Shown piece after piece: positions 23,489-34,035 of a DNA stretch of 34,518 nt. Position numbers and translations under genes: made by a program. Origin of the DNA: Bradyrhizobium sp. (lineage in GTDB: Bacteria > Pseudomonadota > Alphaproteobacteria > Rhizobiales > Beijerinckiaceae); contig SSMV01000029.1 in assembly GCA_004799435.1 (NCBI GenBank), positions 1 to 34,518 of the forward strand. Reading direction: 5' to 3'. The stretch's first letter is position 1. Each line of letters begins with the position of its first letter. The notes under the pieces were generated by a model. It worked only from the letters and a program-made list of their open reading frames with translations, ran no database searches and was not told the origin of the DNA.

Positions 23489-24684
23489 CTCCTGACGACG
23501 TCGCCGAGCCGGCGGCGCGGGCTGGCGCTCGCCTTGGTCGGTGAATATCCGGCGCGGAACGCGAAGGTTGCTTGCCAGTCCTCCCCCGTCAGCCCGGCGA
23601 CCCGCCGAGCCCACGCGGAACCGGCGCCGGTCTGGCGCTCGCGGTCGATCATTTCGATCGGCTGGTTGAGCGGCTGCAGCGCTATGCCGCGCAGAGTCGC
23701 GTCCAGATGAAGGCGCTGCCAGATACGGCCGGCTTCGATCGCGCTCGGACGATCATAGCGATCGCGCACGGCGATCAGGCCAGCGACGGGCGCGGTCGCA
23801 AGCTGCACGTTGCGGGTCTGGTCGAGCCAGGCGCGCTGCGCGGTCTCAGGCGACACCGAAAACAGATGCGCGAAGATCAGCGTGAATGTTGAGAGGCCGG
23901 CGGCGTCGAGGGTCGGCCCGTCGCGATGGGCGTCGATCTCGCGCGAGGAGGCGCGGAACCAGCGATCGCTGTCGGCGATCATCGGCTTGTCGGCGATGAT
24001 CGCTTCCGTCGCTTCGACGACGGACTCGTCGAACAGCTGGCGTTGCGGCGAAGCTGCGTCGAACAGGAAGATTTTGATCTCGCCATCCGCGCCTAACGCC
24101 CGCGTGAATTCGCGCCAATCCTGCGGCGGGTCTCGCGCGAGATCGTAGGCGTAACGGTTGGTGTGGCGAGCGGGGATGGCCGCGTAGCGCGGATCTGGCG
24201 CAGCGCCGGCGATCCGCGTCAGCCGCAGCCTTGCCGCGAGGATCGGCCTGCTGCGCTCGGTCAGGTCGACCAGCGATCCCGGCGCGACTTCCAGTTCTGC
24301 GACATAGCCGTTGGGGCCGGCGGCGGTGAGCATGTTCTCGATGGCGCAGCCGAGTCCGAGATGCATCTCGCGGATATAGGGGTCCATCGCCCCAAGATGG
24401 CGTGAGGTGTCGGCGTAGATTTCGATTGAATCCTCGGTCACCGCGAAGAGCCAAGGCTGGGTGTCATGCGGATTGGCGGCGATAACGCCGGCCGCGACCA
24501 AGGCCATCGGCGTGTTGCGGATCGACGGGTCGCTCCACAGCGACCACGGCGCGTAGGCGTCGCCTTCCGGCAAGGGACGGCCGGCGGAATTGGCGGCGCG
24601 CAGCATGCCGCCCGAAAGCGCGAGGAAAAGCGCCGCGCCGCCCGTGCGCAGGACATTACGGCGATCCAAAATCAATTGAGTCAT
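23485..24684 (-). CDS. Acg-like nitroreductase-fold flavoprotein with Tat-type leader
   Basis: 399 residues from ATG 24684, chosen because AAGGGA lies 6 bases upstream; ATG 24690 and an in-frame start at 24756 are poorer. The leader LDRRNVLRTGGAALFLALSGG has the Arg pair of a Tat signal. AANPHDTQPWLFAV is the FMN-binding signature of Acg-type nitroreductase-fold proteins, and ARHTNRYAYD and GRIWQRLHLDATLRGIALQPLNQ are the matching later motifs. Acg proteins of mycobacteria are thought to bind FMN rather than reduce nitro compounds, so the catalytic role is open. The gene lies just downstream of a TetR gene and has its own copy of the same operator-like sequence (24701-24716), so regulation by that TetR is likely. 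Confidence 0.85.
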   Translation of the reverse strand: MTQLILDRRNVLRTGGAALFLALSGGMLRAANSAGRPLPEGDAYAPWSLWSDPSIRNTPMALVAAGVIAANPHDTQPWLFAVTEDSIEIYADTSRHLGAMDPYIREMHLGLGCAIENMLTAAGPNGYVAELEVAPGSLVDLTERSRPILAARLRLTRIAGAAPDPRYAAIPARHTNRYAYDLARDPPQDWREFTRALGADGEIKIFLFDAASPQRQLFDESVVEATEAIIADKPMIADSDRWFRASSREIDAHRDGPTLDAAGLSTFTLIFAHLFSVSPETAQRAWLDQTRNVQLATAPVAGLIAVRDRYDRPSAIEAGRIWQRLHLDATLRGIALQPLNQPIEMIDRERQTGAGSAWARRVAGLTGEDWQATFAFRAGYSPTKASASPRRRLGDVVRS

Positions 24685-24700
24685 CTCCATTCCCTTTTTA

Positions 24701-24716
24701 GTCACCGAGTGGTGAC
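24701..24716. promoter_or_regulatory. Operator-like inverted repeat before the Acg-like gene
   Basis: GTCACC-GAGT-GGTGAC, with arms and spacing identical to the site at 25352-25369 in front of the TetR gene and only the 4 central bases different. It sits about 17 bases upstream of the start codon, where a bound repressor would block initiation. Confidence 0.75.
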
Positions 24717-24733
24717 ATCGTGGACAAAAAAAA

Positions 24734-25360
24734 TCAGGCTCCAGACGCAAGCGCATCGACGATGGCGTCGGTCGCCGCGAAAACCCGCTTCCAATCTGAG
24801 TCGTTGGCGATTTTGACGCCGCTCATCACCTTGATGGTCCTTGCACGGACGGCGAGATAATTCATTGCGATGCCGAGCAGCATGCTGACCGCTTCGAGGT
24901 CGAGACCGGCGCGCGGTCGATAGCCCTCGGCGATCCAGGCCGAGGCTTGCAGTGCGCGACGCTCGCGCAAATCCTCGAGCGCGATCACCAGCGCCGTGCG
25001 GTTCGTCAATTCGGCCGCGAGCACCGCCAGTGTGATCGGCCGCGACCGCAGCGCTTCCGCATGACGGCGCAGCATCGTCTTCAGCGCCTGCGCCAGGGAC
25101 ATGCGCGTCGGATCAAGTCCCTCGGTGAGCGCCTCGACCGTCCACCAGAAATCGCTCTTGGCGGCATAGGCGGCATAGACGCCTTCCAGATCGCCGAAAT
25201 AGCGATAGATCAGCACCTTGTCGCAGCCGGCTTCGCGCGCCAGCGCATTGACTCCGACGCCGTCGAGCCCCTCGCGCAGGATTAGCGCGCCGACCGCCGC
25301 CAGGATGCGCGCCCGCATCGCTTCTGAGTCCCGGGTTAGGGTGGGCGATTTTGTCACCAT
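24734..25360 (-). CDS. TetR/AcrR family transcriptional regulator
   Basis: 208 residues from ATG 25360. The N-terminal helix-turn-helix is clear (ILAAVGALILREGLDGVGVNALAREAGCDKVLIYRYFGDLEGVYAAY). The C-terminal domain is all helical, with SRPITLAVLAAELTNRTALVIALEDLRERR and a final MNYLAVRA segment. The start codon lies inside the palindrome TGTCACC-ATAC-GGTGACA; ATG 25318 is an alternative that would leave the helix-turn-helix nearly intact. The same arms precede the downstream Acg-like gene 50 bases away, so it probably represses itself and that gene. The natural inducer is unknown. Confidence 0.88.
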   Translation of the reverse strand: MVTKSPTLTRDSEAMRARILAAVGALILREGLDGVGVNALAREAGCDKVLIYRYFGDLEGVYAAYAAKSDFWWTVEALTEGLDPTRMSLAQALKTMLRRHAEALRSRPITLAVLAAELTNRTALVIALEDLRERRALQASAWIAEGYRPRAGLDLEAVSMLLGIAMNYLAVRARTIKVMSGVKIANDSDWKRVFAATDAIVDALASGA

Positions 25361-25369
25361 ACGGTGACA
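25352..25369. promoter_or_regulatory. Operator-like inverted repeat at the TetR start
   Basis: TGTCACC-ATAC-GGTGACA, perfect 7-base arms, overlapping the proposed ATG (25360-25358). It matches the site at 24701-24716. Autorepression is the simplest reading. Confidence 0.75.
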
Positions 25370-25444
25370 TATAGCCCGGACGGTAAGCTTTGTCAAAAGC
25401 CGCCTCGCATGGAAAGGCGCGGTGAGCGCCGCCCCGCGCGCGGA

Positions 25445-26821
25445 CTAGAGCCTCTTCAGCCAGGCCTTCGCCTGTTTCTTTACATTGGCTGGCGCCGTGC
25501 CGCCGAAGGACGTGCGGCTCCTGACCGAGCGCTCGACGCCGAGCACGGCGAAGACGGCGTCAGTGATGCGCGGCTCGACGCTGCGCATCTCGCCAAGCGT
25601 CAGCTTCTCCAGCCCGACGCCGCGCTCGGCGGCGAGCGCGACGATGCGGCCGGTGACGTGATGGGCCTCGCGGAACGGCAGGCCCAGCGCGCCGACCAAC
25701 CAGTCGGCGAGATCGGTGGCGGTCGAATAGCCGGCGCCGGCCGCCGCCTTCATCCGCTTGGCGTCGGGGGTCAGGTCACGGATCATGCCGGCCATCGCCG
25801 CCAGACAGAGCGAGAGGGTCTGCAACGCGTCGAACACGCCCTCTTTGTCTTCCTGCATGTCCTTGGCGTAGGCGAGCGGCAGGCCCTTCATCACCGTTAA
25901 CAGGCCGAGCAGCGCGCCGAACACGCGGCCCGATTTGCCGCGCGCCAGTTCGGCGGCGTCGGGATTGCGCTTTTGCGGCATGATCGACGAGCCGGTCGAA
26001 AAGGCGTCGGAGAGCCGGACGAAGCCGAATTGCGGCGTCGTCCACAAGACGATCTCCTCGGCGAGCCGCGACAGATGCACGGCGGCGATCGCCGTCGCGG
26101 CGAGCGTCTCGAGCGCGAAGTCGCGATCGGCGACGCTGTCGATCGAATTGGCGGTCGGCCGGTCGAAGCCGAGCGCTTTGGCCGTCATGTGCCGGTCGAT
26201 CGGGAAGGATGTTCCCGCGAGCGCCGCCGCGCCGAGCGGCGATTCATTGAGCCGCGCCCGCGCGTCGGCGAAGCGGCCGCGATCGCGCGCCAGCATCTCG
26301 ACATAGGCGAGCAGATGATGGCCGAAGGTGACTGGCTGCGCCGATTGCAGATGGGTGAAGCCCGGCATGACCATGGTGGCGCAATCGAGCGCCCGTTCGG
26401 CGAGCGCGCGCTGCAACGCGACGAACTGGGCCTCCAGGCTGTCGATCGCGTCGCGCACCCAGAGCTTGAGATCGAGCGCCACCTGGTCGTTGCGCGAGCG
26501 GGCGGTGTGCAGCCGTCCCGCCGCCGGGCCGACGAGATCGGCGAGGCGTTGCTCGACATTCATGTGAATGTCCTCGAGCGCGCGCGAGAAGGCGAAGCCG
26601 CCCGCCTCGATTTCGCCCTTGACTTGGTTCAAGCCCGCGGCGATGGCCTCGGCGTCGGATTTGGCGACGATCCCCTGGGCGGCCAGCATGGCGACATGAG
26701 CGAGCGAGCCGGCGATGTCCTGGGCGGCCAGTTTGCGATCGAAGTCGATCGAGGCGTTGATCTCCTCCATGATCTCCGCCGGGGGGGAGGCGAAACGTCC
26801 GCCCCACATCTTGTTGCTCAT
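25445..26821 (-). CDS. argH: Argininosuccinate lyase
   Basis: 458 residues from ATG 26821, the normal ArgH length; the longer frame to 26986 would run through the divergent tlpA. The fumarase/aspartase superfamily signature [12 protein letters not shown] is intact, with the catalytic Ser in its flexible loop. MWGGRF at the start, [16 protein letters not shown], and [17 protein letters not shown] are the other conserved regions. The enzyme splits argininosuccinate to arginine and fumarate, the last step of arginine synthesis. It is head-to-head with tlpA with only 20 bases between the starts, an arrangement I know from other Hyphomicrobiales. Confidence 0.97.
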   Translation of the reverse strand: MSNKMWGGRFASPPAEIMEEINASIDFDRKLAAQDIAGSLAHVAMLAAQGIVAKSDAEAIAAGLNQVKGEIEAGGFAFSRALEDIHMNVEQRLADLVGPAAGRLHTARSRNDQVALDLKLWVRDAIDSLEAQFVALQRALAERALDCATMVMPGFTHLQSAQPVTFGHHLLAYVEMLARDRGRFADARARLNESPLGAAALAGTSFPIDRHMTAKALGFDRPTANSIDSVADRDFALETLAATAIAAVHLSRLAEEIVLWTTPQFGFVRLSDAFSTGSSIMPQKRNPDAAELARGKSGRVFGALLGLLTVMKGLPLAYAKDMQEDKEGVFDALQTLSLCLAAMAGMIRDLTPDAKRMKAAAGAGYSTATDLADWLVGALGLPFREAHHVTGRIVALAAERGVGLEKLTLGEMRSVEPRITDAVFAVLGVERSVRSRTSFGGTAPANVKKQAKAWLKRL

Positions 26822-26841
26822 GTCGAAGAGGCCTTGAAACG

Positions 26842-27489
26842 ATGAGTGACAGCGCGGCGCGAAGCCGCCGTTTGCGTCTTGGAGCCGGCGTCGGCCTGTT
26901 GGCCGCGCTCGCGGCGGTCGCGGTGCTATACGGGATCGGGGCGCCGGGCGGCAAGGCCGCCGACCTTTGTCCGGCCGCTGCAGCAACCCGCGCCGCTGCG
27001 CTGGCGCCGCTGGCGCAGGGTGAAATCGCCGCGCTGGCGGTCGAACGGGCGCCGAAATTCGCCCCGGCGATTAACTTTCAGGGACCCGATGGGCGCAAGC
27101 TTAACTTGGCCGATTTTCGCGGTCGGGCGCTGCTTCTCAATCTCTGGGCGACCTGGTGCGTGCCCTGCCGGGCTGAAATGCCGGCGCTCGACCGGCTCGA
27201 GGCAAGCGCCGGCGACCCCGGATTTGAAGTGGCGGCGGTCAATGTCGACACCGCCCGGCTCGATCGCCCCGCCGCCTTTCTCGACCAGATCGGGGTGAAG
27301 ACGCTGCGCCGCTACGCCGATCCGAGCGACGATTCCTTCGAGACCCTGCGGCTCGCCGGCAAGGCGCTCGGCCTGCCGACCTCGCTGTTGATCGACAAGG
27401 ATGGTTGCGAACTTGGCGTGGTCGCTGGCCCGGTCGATTGGGATTCGCCCGACGCGCGCAAAGTCGTCGCGGCGTTGAAGGGCGGGTGA
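26842..27489 (+). CDS. tlpA: Thiol:disulfide interchange protein TlpA
   Basis: 215 residues. A single membrane anchor ([23 protein letters not shown], about 11-33) is followed by a periplasmic thioredoxin domain. The active site is [16 protein letters not shown], with Cys106 and Cys109. Two extra Cys (Cys43 in DLCPA and Cys in KDGCELG) match the additional disulfide of rhizobial TlpA. The family reduces apo-proteins such as cytochrome oxidase subunit II and ScoI during aa3-oxidase assembly. It is divergent from argH, so its promoter must lie within the 20-base gap and the 5' end of argH. Confidence 0.92.
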   Translation: MSDSAARSRRLRLGAGVGLLAALAAVAVLYGIGAPGGKAADLCPAAAATRAAALAPLAQGEIAALAVERAPKFAPAINFQGPDGRKLNLADFRGRALLLNLWATWCVPCRAEMPALDRLEASAGDPGFEVAAVNVDTARLDRPAAFLDQIGVKTLRRYADPSDDSFETLRLAGKALGLPTSLLIDKDGCELGVVAGPVDWDSPDARKVVAALKGG

Positions 27490-27500
27490 GAGGTCTTTCG

Positions 27501-27561
27501 GCGCGGTCAGCGACCGCGCCTACAATCCGCCGGCGATGTAGACGCGGTCGGCGACCGCGTC
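27501..27561. repeat. Paired palindromes between tlpA and ftsH
   Basis: GCGCGGTC-AGC-GACCGCGC (27501-27519) and GACGCGGTC-GGC-GACCGCGTC (27541-27561) share the core GCGGTC-N-GCGACCGC, and the bases between them start CTACA and end TGTAG. The whole is a REP-type unit lying between two convergent genes, where it could work as a two-way transcription stop, although there is no T-run. Confidence 0.65.
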
Positions 27562-27595
27562 TCTTGAGCGAGGAAAACCGGACTGCGCCGACAGA

Positions 27596-29521
<1,926 letters not shown>

Positions 29522-29817
29522 CGCGTTCCCATACCCGGCGGGGCCTTCGGAAAGTTCCGTCCGACCCGGCTGGCTCTAGCAGTCATTTAAGCGCGCCTGG
29601 CGGGATTGCCAAGAGAAGCGAAGGCGAAGCGGAAGTCCAAGTCTGTCCGGAATCCGAGTGAAGCTGAAGACCCTGAACATTCACTGAAGACTGCAAAACG
29701 CGGCGCAATCGCGGCTGGATCCGTGGGATTGCCAAATTCGGTCGAAATTTAAGCAGCGTGACCGAATTGCCGCACCCTGCCAAACACGCGAGCGTGATCG
29801 GCGGGCGGGCCAGCCGC
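29522..29817 (-). other. Gene-free region upstream of ftsH
   Basis: 296 bases, more AT-rich than the flanks, between the permease stop and the ftsH start. It presumably holds the ftsH promoter, but no convincing -35/-10 pair or RpoH site was found by eye. The 11-mer GGGATTGCCAA occurs twice in direct orientation (29602-29612 and 29725-29735). No credible small gene was found. Confidence 0.4.
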
Positions 29818-32391
29818 TTACAATTCGCGCAGGAACGCCGCCGGCTTGCGCCCAAGAATACGCCATGCGCCGATCATGCCGAGCGCCACCGTCAGCGTCA
29901 GGCCGGCCGCGATCGCCGCGACGGCCGGCTGGGGCGCGAAGGTGAAATCGAAGCCCATGATGTCGGCGACGATCACATAGGCGGCGAGCGCGCCGGCCGC
30001 CGCGCCGAAGACGGCGGCGAAGGCGCCAAGCAAGACATATTCGGCGAGAAAACTCGCGATCAGACGCATTCTAGTGGCGCCGAGGATTTTCAGCACCACC
30101 ACGTCGGCGATGCGGGCACGCCGGCTCGCCGCCAGCGCGCCGGCGAGCACCAGAACCGCGCTGGCCAGCGCAACGCCTGAGGCCGAACGGATCGCCAGCG
30201 CCAGCTTGGCGGTCAGCGCCTCGATGGTCGCCAGCGCCTCGCGCACCGGGATCGCCACGACGCCGGGGAAATCGCGCGCTGTCGCCTTCATCAGCGCGGC
30301 TTCGCTCGCTTCGCCGGCGGCGGGCGGCAGCGCGGCGGTGAAGAGGCCCGAATAGGGCGCGCCGCTGAATGTGTTGGGCGAGAAGACGAAGACGAAATTG
30401 ATCGCGAAACTGCGCCAGTCGACCCGGCGCAAATTGGCGACCCGCGCCGTCACGTCACGCCCCAGCACGTTGAGCGTAACGAAATCGCCGAGTTTGACGC
30501 CAAGCCCGTCGGCGACGCCGGCCTCGACGGAGACCAGCGGCGGCCCGGAATAATCGGCGCTCCACCATTCGCCGGCGACGAGTTTCGACCCTTCCGGCGG
30601 CGCAGCGGCGAAGGTGACGCCGCGATCGCCTTCGAGCGCCCAGGCGGCGCTTTCCTTCGCTTTGACGTGCGCCGCCGGCGTGTCGCCGATTCGTACGATG
30701 CGGCCGCGCATCATCGGCGCTTCGACGATCTTTGCGCCCGGCGCCGTCTCACTGAGGAAATGGCGGAACGCGTCGATCTCGCTGCTGCGCACGTCGAGAA
30801 AGTAGAAATTCGGCGTCGCGCCGGGTTCGCCCCGATGCAATTGCGCGCGCAGGTTGAAATCGACCAGTGTGAGGGCGACCAGCGCCGCCAGCCCAAGGCC
30901 AAGCGAAATCACGACGGAAGGCGTCAGCGCGCCGGGCCGATGGAGATTGGCGAGCGCGAGGCGCCAGACGACGGAGCTGGGTCGCGGCGCACGTTTCGCA
31001 AGCATCATGGCCAAAGCCGCGACGAGGCGCAGCGCGACGAGCGCGATCGCGACGGCGACGACGACCACCAGCGCGACGCCGCGTTGCGGCCCGGCGATCA
31101 CCGCAAGAGCGCCAAGCGCCAGAGCGGCCAATGCGGCGGCGAGGCGATAGCGCCAGCGCGTCGGCGCGCGGCTCGGCTCGACCAGCGCGCGAAAGAGTTG
31201 CGCCACCGGCGCGTCATGGGCGCGGCCGAGCGGGCCGATGGAAAAGGCGAGCGCGGTCAGTACGCCATAGGCGGCGCCCAGCGCCAGTTCGCGCGGGAAA
31301 ATCGCCGGCGCGAGCGGCAGGGGCAGCGCGTCGGCGAAAAGCGCGTTGATCGCAAAGGGCGCCAGCGCGCCGAGCGCGAGCCCGATGGTGACGCCGATCA
31401 GCGCGACGATCATGAATTCGGTCATGGCGAGCGCAACCGCGCCGCCGCCGCTCGCGCCGAGCGCCTTGAGGATCGCCAGCGTCGCCTGTTTGCGCTCGAC
31501 AAAGCCCTGCGCCGCATTGGCGACGCCGACCCCGCCGACGATCAGCGCGACAAGCCCGACCAGCGTCAGAAATTGGCCGAAGCGGTCGAGGTCGCGGGCG
31601 AAATCGGGCGAGACATTGGCCCGCGTGCGCGCTTCCCAGCCGGCCTGCGGAAATGCCGCTTTCGCCGTCTCGACGAGCGCATCGACCGCCGCTTCGTCGG
31701 GCGGCGCTCCGCCGCCGAGGAGAACGCGGGTGGTCCAGCGGATCAGCGCGCCGGGCTGGACGAGGCCGGTCGCCCGCAACGCCTCCTGGCTCATCAGCAC
31801 GCGCGGCCCGAAGCCGACGCCGGTCGCCAGCCGGTCGGGTTCGGAGACGAGGCGGGCGCGGAGAATGAAATGCGCAAAGCCGATATCCAGCCGGTCTCCG
31901 AGCTTGAGGCCGAGCCGGTCGATCAGCGCCGGCTCGACGGCGGCGCCAAAAGCGTCGCCGTCGCGTGCGAAGAGCGCCGCCTGCGTCATCGCGGGGTCGA
32001 AGACCGCGGCGCCGAGATTGGGCCAGGTCTCCTCGACCGCTTTGGCCTCGACCAGCGTCGCTTCGCCGCCGCTGGTGCGCGCCATCGCGCGGAAGGTTGC
32101 AACAGTCGAAAGCGCGCCTTGGCCAGCGAGGAAGGCGTGTTCCTCTTGCGTCGGCTCGCGCGACATCAGCGAAAAGGAAACGTCGCCGCCGAGGATCGTC
32201 CGCCCGTCGCGGGCAAGACCGGCTTCGAGCGAGCGGGCAAGCGAATTGACGCCGACGATCGCGGTTACGCCGAGCGCCACGCAGAGCACGACGATGCGCA
32301 GTCCGGCCATGCCGCCACGCAGATCGCGCAACGCGAAGCGAAACAGGGTGAAGCGCGGGCCTCGCGGGCGCGGCGACGCTATATCCCTCAT
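29818..32391 (-). CDS. FtsX-like ABC transporter permease (YbbP type)
   Basis: 857 residues with the YbbP layout. Residue 20 to about 55 contain FRFALRDLRGGMAGLRIVV and a first helix. A large periplasmic domain follows, then a first FtsX domain (about 270-400, VGLVALIVGGVGVANAAQGF). Extra central helices lie near 430-490, followed by a second periplasmic domain and a C-terminal FtsX domain (about 735-850). About 10 membrane helices in all. Members work with a LolD-like ATPase (here encoded just upstream, overlapping by ATGA), and are thought to extract lipids or lipoproteins or hydrophobic substrates from the inner membrane. The actual substrate is unknown. The pair next to a TesA-type esterase is an arrangement conserved in many proteobacteria. 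Confidence 0.9.
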   Translation of the reverse strand: MRDIASPRPRGPRFTLFRFALRDLRGGMAGLRIVVLCVALGVTAIVGVNSLARSLEAGLARDGRTILGGDVSFSLMSREPTQEEHAFLAGQGALSTVATFRAMARTSGGEATLVEAKAVEETWPNLGAAVFDPAMTQAALFARDGDAFGAAVEPALIDRLGLKLGDRLDIGFAHFILRARLVSEPDRLATGVGFGPRVLMSQEALRATGLVQPGALIRWTTRVLLGGGAPPDEAAVDALVETAKAAFPQAGWEARTRANVSPDFARDLDRFGQFLTLVGLVALIVGGVGVANAAQGFVERKQATLAILKALGASGGGAVALAMTEFMIVALIGVTIGLALGALAPFAINALFADALPLPLAPAIFPRELALGAAYGVLTALAFSIGPLGRAHDAPVAQLFRALVEPSRAPTRWRYRLAAALAALALGALAVIAGPQRGVALVVVVAVAIALVALRLVAALAMMLAKRAPRPSSVVWRLALANLHRPGALTPSVVISLGLGLAALVALTLVDFNLRAQLHRGEPGATPNFYFLDVRSSEIDAFRHFLSETAPGAKIVEAPMMRGRIVRIGDTPAAHVKAKESAAWALEGDRGVTFAAAPPEGSKLVAGEWWSADYSGPPLVSVEAGVADGLGVKLGDFVTLNVLGRDVTARVANLRRVDWRSFAINFVFVFSPNTFSGAPYSGLFTAALPPAAGEASEAALMKATARDFPGVVAIPVREALATIEALTAKLALAIRSASGVALASAVLVLAGALAASRRARIADVVVLKILGATRMRLIASFLAEYVLLGAFAAVFGAAAGALAAYVIVADIMGFDFTFAPQPAVAAIAAGLTLTVALGMIGAWRILGRKPAAFLREL

Positions 32392-33089
32392 GCCACGACC
32401 GGCGCGAGCGCGGAGGGCTCCAGGCGTCCCGAGCGCATATGCAGCGTGCGGTCGCAGCGCGCGGCGAGCGCGGGATCGTGGGTGACCAGCACCAGCGTCG
32501 CGCCGCCCTTCCTTCGCGCTTCAAACAGCAGGTCGATGACCGCTTGCCCCGTCGCTTCGTCAAGATTGCCGGTCGGCTCATCTGCGATCAGCACGGCGGG
32601 ACGGGGGCTGAGCGCGCGGGCGAGCGCGACGCGCTGCTGCTCGCCACCCGAAAGCTGCGCCGGATAGTGGCTGGCGCGTTCGCTCAAGCCGACGGCGGCG
32701 AGCCCTTCGGCGGCGCGCCCGAATGCGTCGGGCGCGCCGGCAAGTTCGAGCGGCGCGGCGACATTCTCCAGCGCCGTCATGGTCGGAATGAGATGGAAAG
32801 ATTGAAAGACGAAGCCGATGCGCCGGCCGCGAAAGCGCGCCAGCCGATCCTCGCCCATCGTGTCGATCCGCTCGCCGTCGATCGTGACGCTGCCGCGGTC
32901 CGGCCGCTCCAGTCCGGCCATCGTCATTAACAGCGTCGATTTGCCCGAGCCCGATGCGCCCAGCAGCCCGACCGCCTCGCCGCGCCCGATTGTAAGGCCG
33001 ACGCCGCGTAATATATGCACTCTCGCCGCGCCTTCGCCGAGGCTGAGATCGACATCGGCCAGTTCGATCGCAGGATCCGCCACCGTCAT
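32388..33089 (-). CDS. ABC transporter ATP-binding protein (YbbA/LolD type)
   Basis: 233 residues from ATG 33089, which has GAGGAAAG about 6-8 bases upstream. Walker A is GASGSGKST (44-52). The MacB/LolD-type Q-loop is FVFQSFHLIPTMTALENV, the signature LSGGEQQRVALARAL, and Walker B with D-loop VLIADEPTGNLD; the H-loop THD follows. All motifs are intact. It pairs with the overlapping FtsX-like permease gene. The start codon CAT at 33087-33089 overlaps, on the opposite strand, the first ATG proposed for the divergent esterase, so both promoters must lie inside the neighbour's coding sequence. Confidence 0.93.
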   Translation of the reverse strand: MTVADPAIELADVDLSLGEGAARVHILRGVGLTIGRGEAVGLLGASGSGKSTLLMTMAGLERPDRGSVTIDGERIDTMGEDRLARFRGRRIGFVFQSFHLIPTMTALENVAAPLELAGAPDAFGRAAEGLAAVGLSERASHYPAQLSGGEQQRVALARALSPRPAVLIADEPTGNLDEATGQAVIDLLFEARRKGGATLVLVTHDPALAARCDRTLHMRSGRLEPSALAPVVA

Positions 33090-33780
33090 GAGAATGCTTT
33101 CCTCGACCAAGCGCGCCCGTTCCTCAGCTGACGCCTCATATGGGATATTTCGCCGCGCCGTCCAGATAAGCGCGCTGGCGATCTTCGCCGCGCTGAGCCT
33201 GGCGGGCGCCGCGGCGGCGCGTCCCTTGCGTCTGGTTGCGCTTGGCGACAGCCTCACCGCCGGCTATGGCCTGCCGCCCGGGCAGGCCTTTCCCGATGTG
33301 CTGGGGCGCGCGCTGAAGGCGAAGGGCTGGGACGTCGAGATGGTCAATGCCGGCGTCTCCGGCGACACCGCCGCCGACGGTCTGGCCCGTTTCGACTGGA
33401 GCGTGCCCGAGGGGGCCGACGCCATCATCGTCGAACTGGGCGCCAATGACATGCTGCGCGGCGGCGACCCGGCGGCGACCGAGGTCACGCTCGCCCATAT
33501 TCTCGCCAAGGCGAAGGACGCGCAAATGGCGACCCTGCTCGCCGGCATGGTCGCGGCGCCCAATTACGGCGAGGACTATAAGCGCCGCTTCGACGCCATC
33601 TATCCGGAACTGGCGCAACGCTTCGGCGTCACGCTCTATCCGTTCTTTCTTGAGGGCGTCGCCGGCGAGCGCAATCTGCAGCTCGGCGACGGTCTCCACC
33701 CCAATCGCGACGGCGTCGAACGCATTGTCGAAGGCATCCTGCCATCGGTCGAGACAACGCTTAACGAGGTCAAGCGCTAG
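33088..33780 (+). CDS. Arylesterase / TesA-type SGNH lysophospholipase
   Basis: 230 residues. A signal peptide (VQISALAIFAALSLAGAAAA) ends about residue 44 before RPLRLVALGDSLTAGYG. The SGNH blocks are GDSL (Ser55), NAGVSGDTAADG (block II), ELGANDMLRG (block III), and DGLHPN (Asp201, His204). This is the TesA/arylesterase group of periplasmic hydrolases acting on acyl esters, thioesters and lysophospholipids. Starts ATG 33088 or 33094 are the only NTG choices before the signal peptide, and neither has a ribosome site, so translation may be weak or leaderless. It is divergent from the YbbA/YbbP pair, the common tesA neighbourhood. Confidence 0.9.
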   Translation: MRMLSSTKRARSSADASYGIFRRAVQISALAIFAALSLAGAAAARPLRLVALGDSLTAGYGLPPGQAFPDVLGRALKAKGWDVEMVNAGVSGDTAADGLARFDWSVPEGADAIIVELGANDMLRGGDPAATEVTLAHILAKAKDAQMATLLAGMVAAPNYGEDYKRRFDAIYPELAQRFGVTLYPFFLEGVAGERNLQLGDGLHPNRDGVERIVEGILPSVETTLNEVKR

Positions 33781-33815
33781 CGCGGCCAGTTGCGCCGGAC
33801 GCGCCAGCCCGGCGT

Positions 33816-33856
33816 CCCTTCTCCCCGCAAGCGGGGAGAAGGTTAGGATGAGGGGT
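33816..33856 (-). repeat. Repeat D-like element, inverted copy
   Basis: CCTTCTCCCC-GCAA-GCGGGGAGAAGG hairpin followed by GATGAGGGGT, which is repeat D read on the opposite strand with its middle shortened. It lies downstream of the esterase gene. Confidence 0.7.
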
Positions 33857-33892
33857 TGGGGATTGTCCTCGACCCAGGCGGATCAGCGCCAA

Positions 33893-33928
33893 GCCCCTCA
33901 CCCTGCCTCTCCCGCAAGCGGGGAGAGG
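33893..33928 (+). repeat. Repeat D-like element
   Basis: GCCCCTCACCCTGCC followed by a CTCTCCC-GCAA-GCGGGGAGAG hairpin. It faces the inverted copy at 33816-33856, so the two form a larger inverted arrangement in the 255-base gap before purU. Confidence 0.7.
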
Positions 33929-34035
33929 AGACGATGCGGCCATTCACCAAAGGCGGCGGGCCGCCTTGCGCGGCGACGGCGCGAGAGGCTACCAAGCCGC
34001 CGGCGGCCGCGCGCCTGCCCACATCAAGGATGCCG

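Noticed and set aside
29583-29855. 90-codon minus-strand frame between permease and ftsH
   Set aside because: It starts inside the permease gene and shows no domain, signal or ribosome site.
30667-32667. 666-codon plus-strand frame opposite the permease and ATPase genes
   Set aside because: Low-complexity Arg/Glu/Asp-rich translation of the antisense strand; the minus-strand FtsX-like and ABC motifs are clear.
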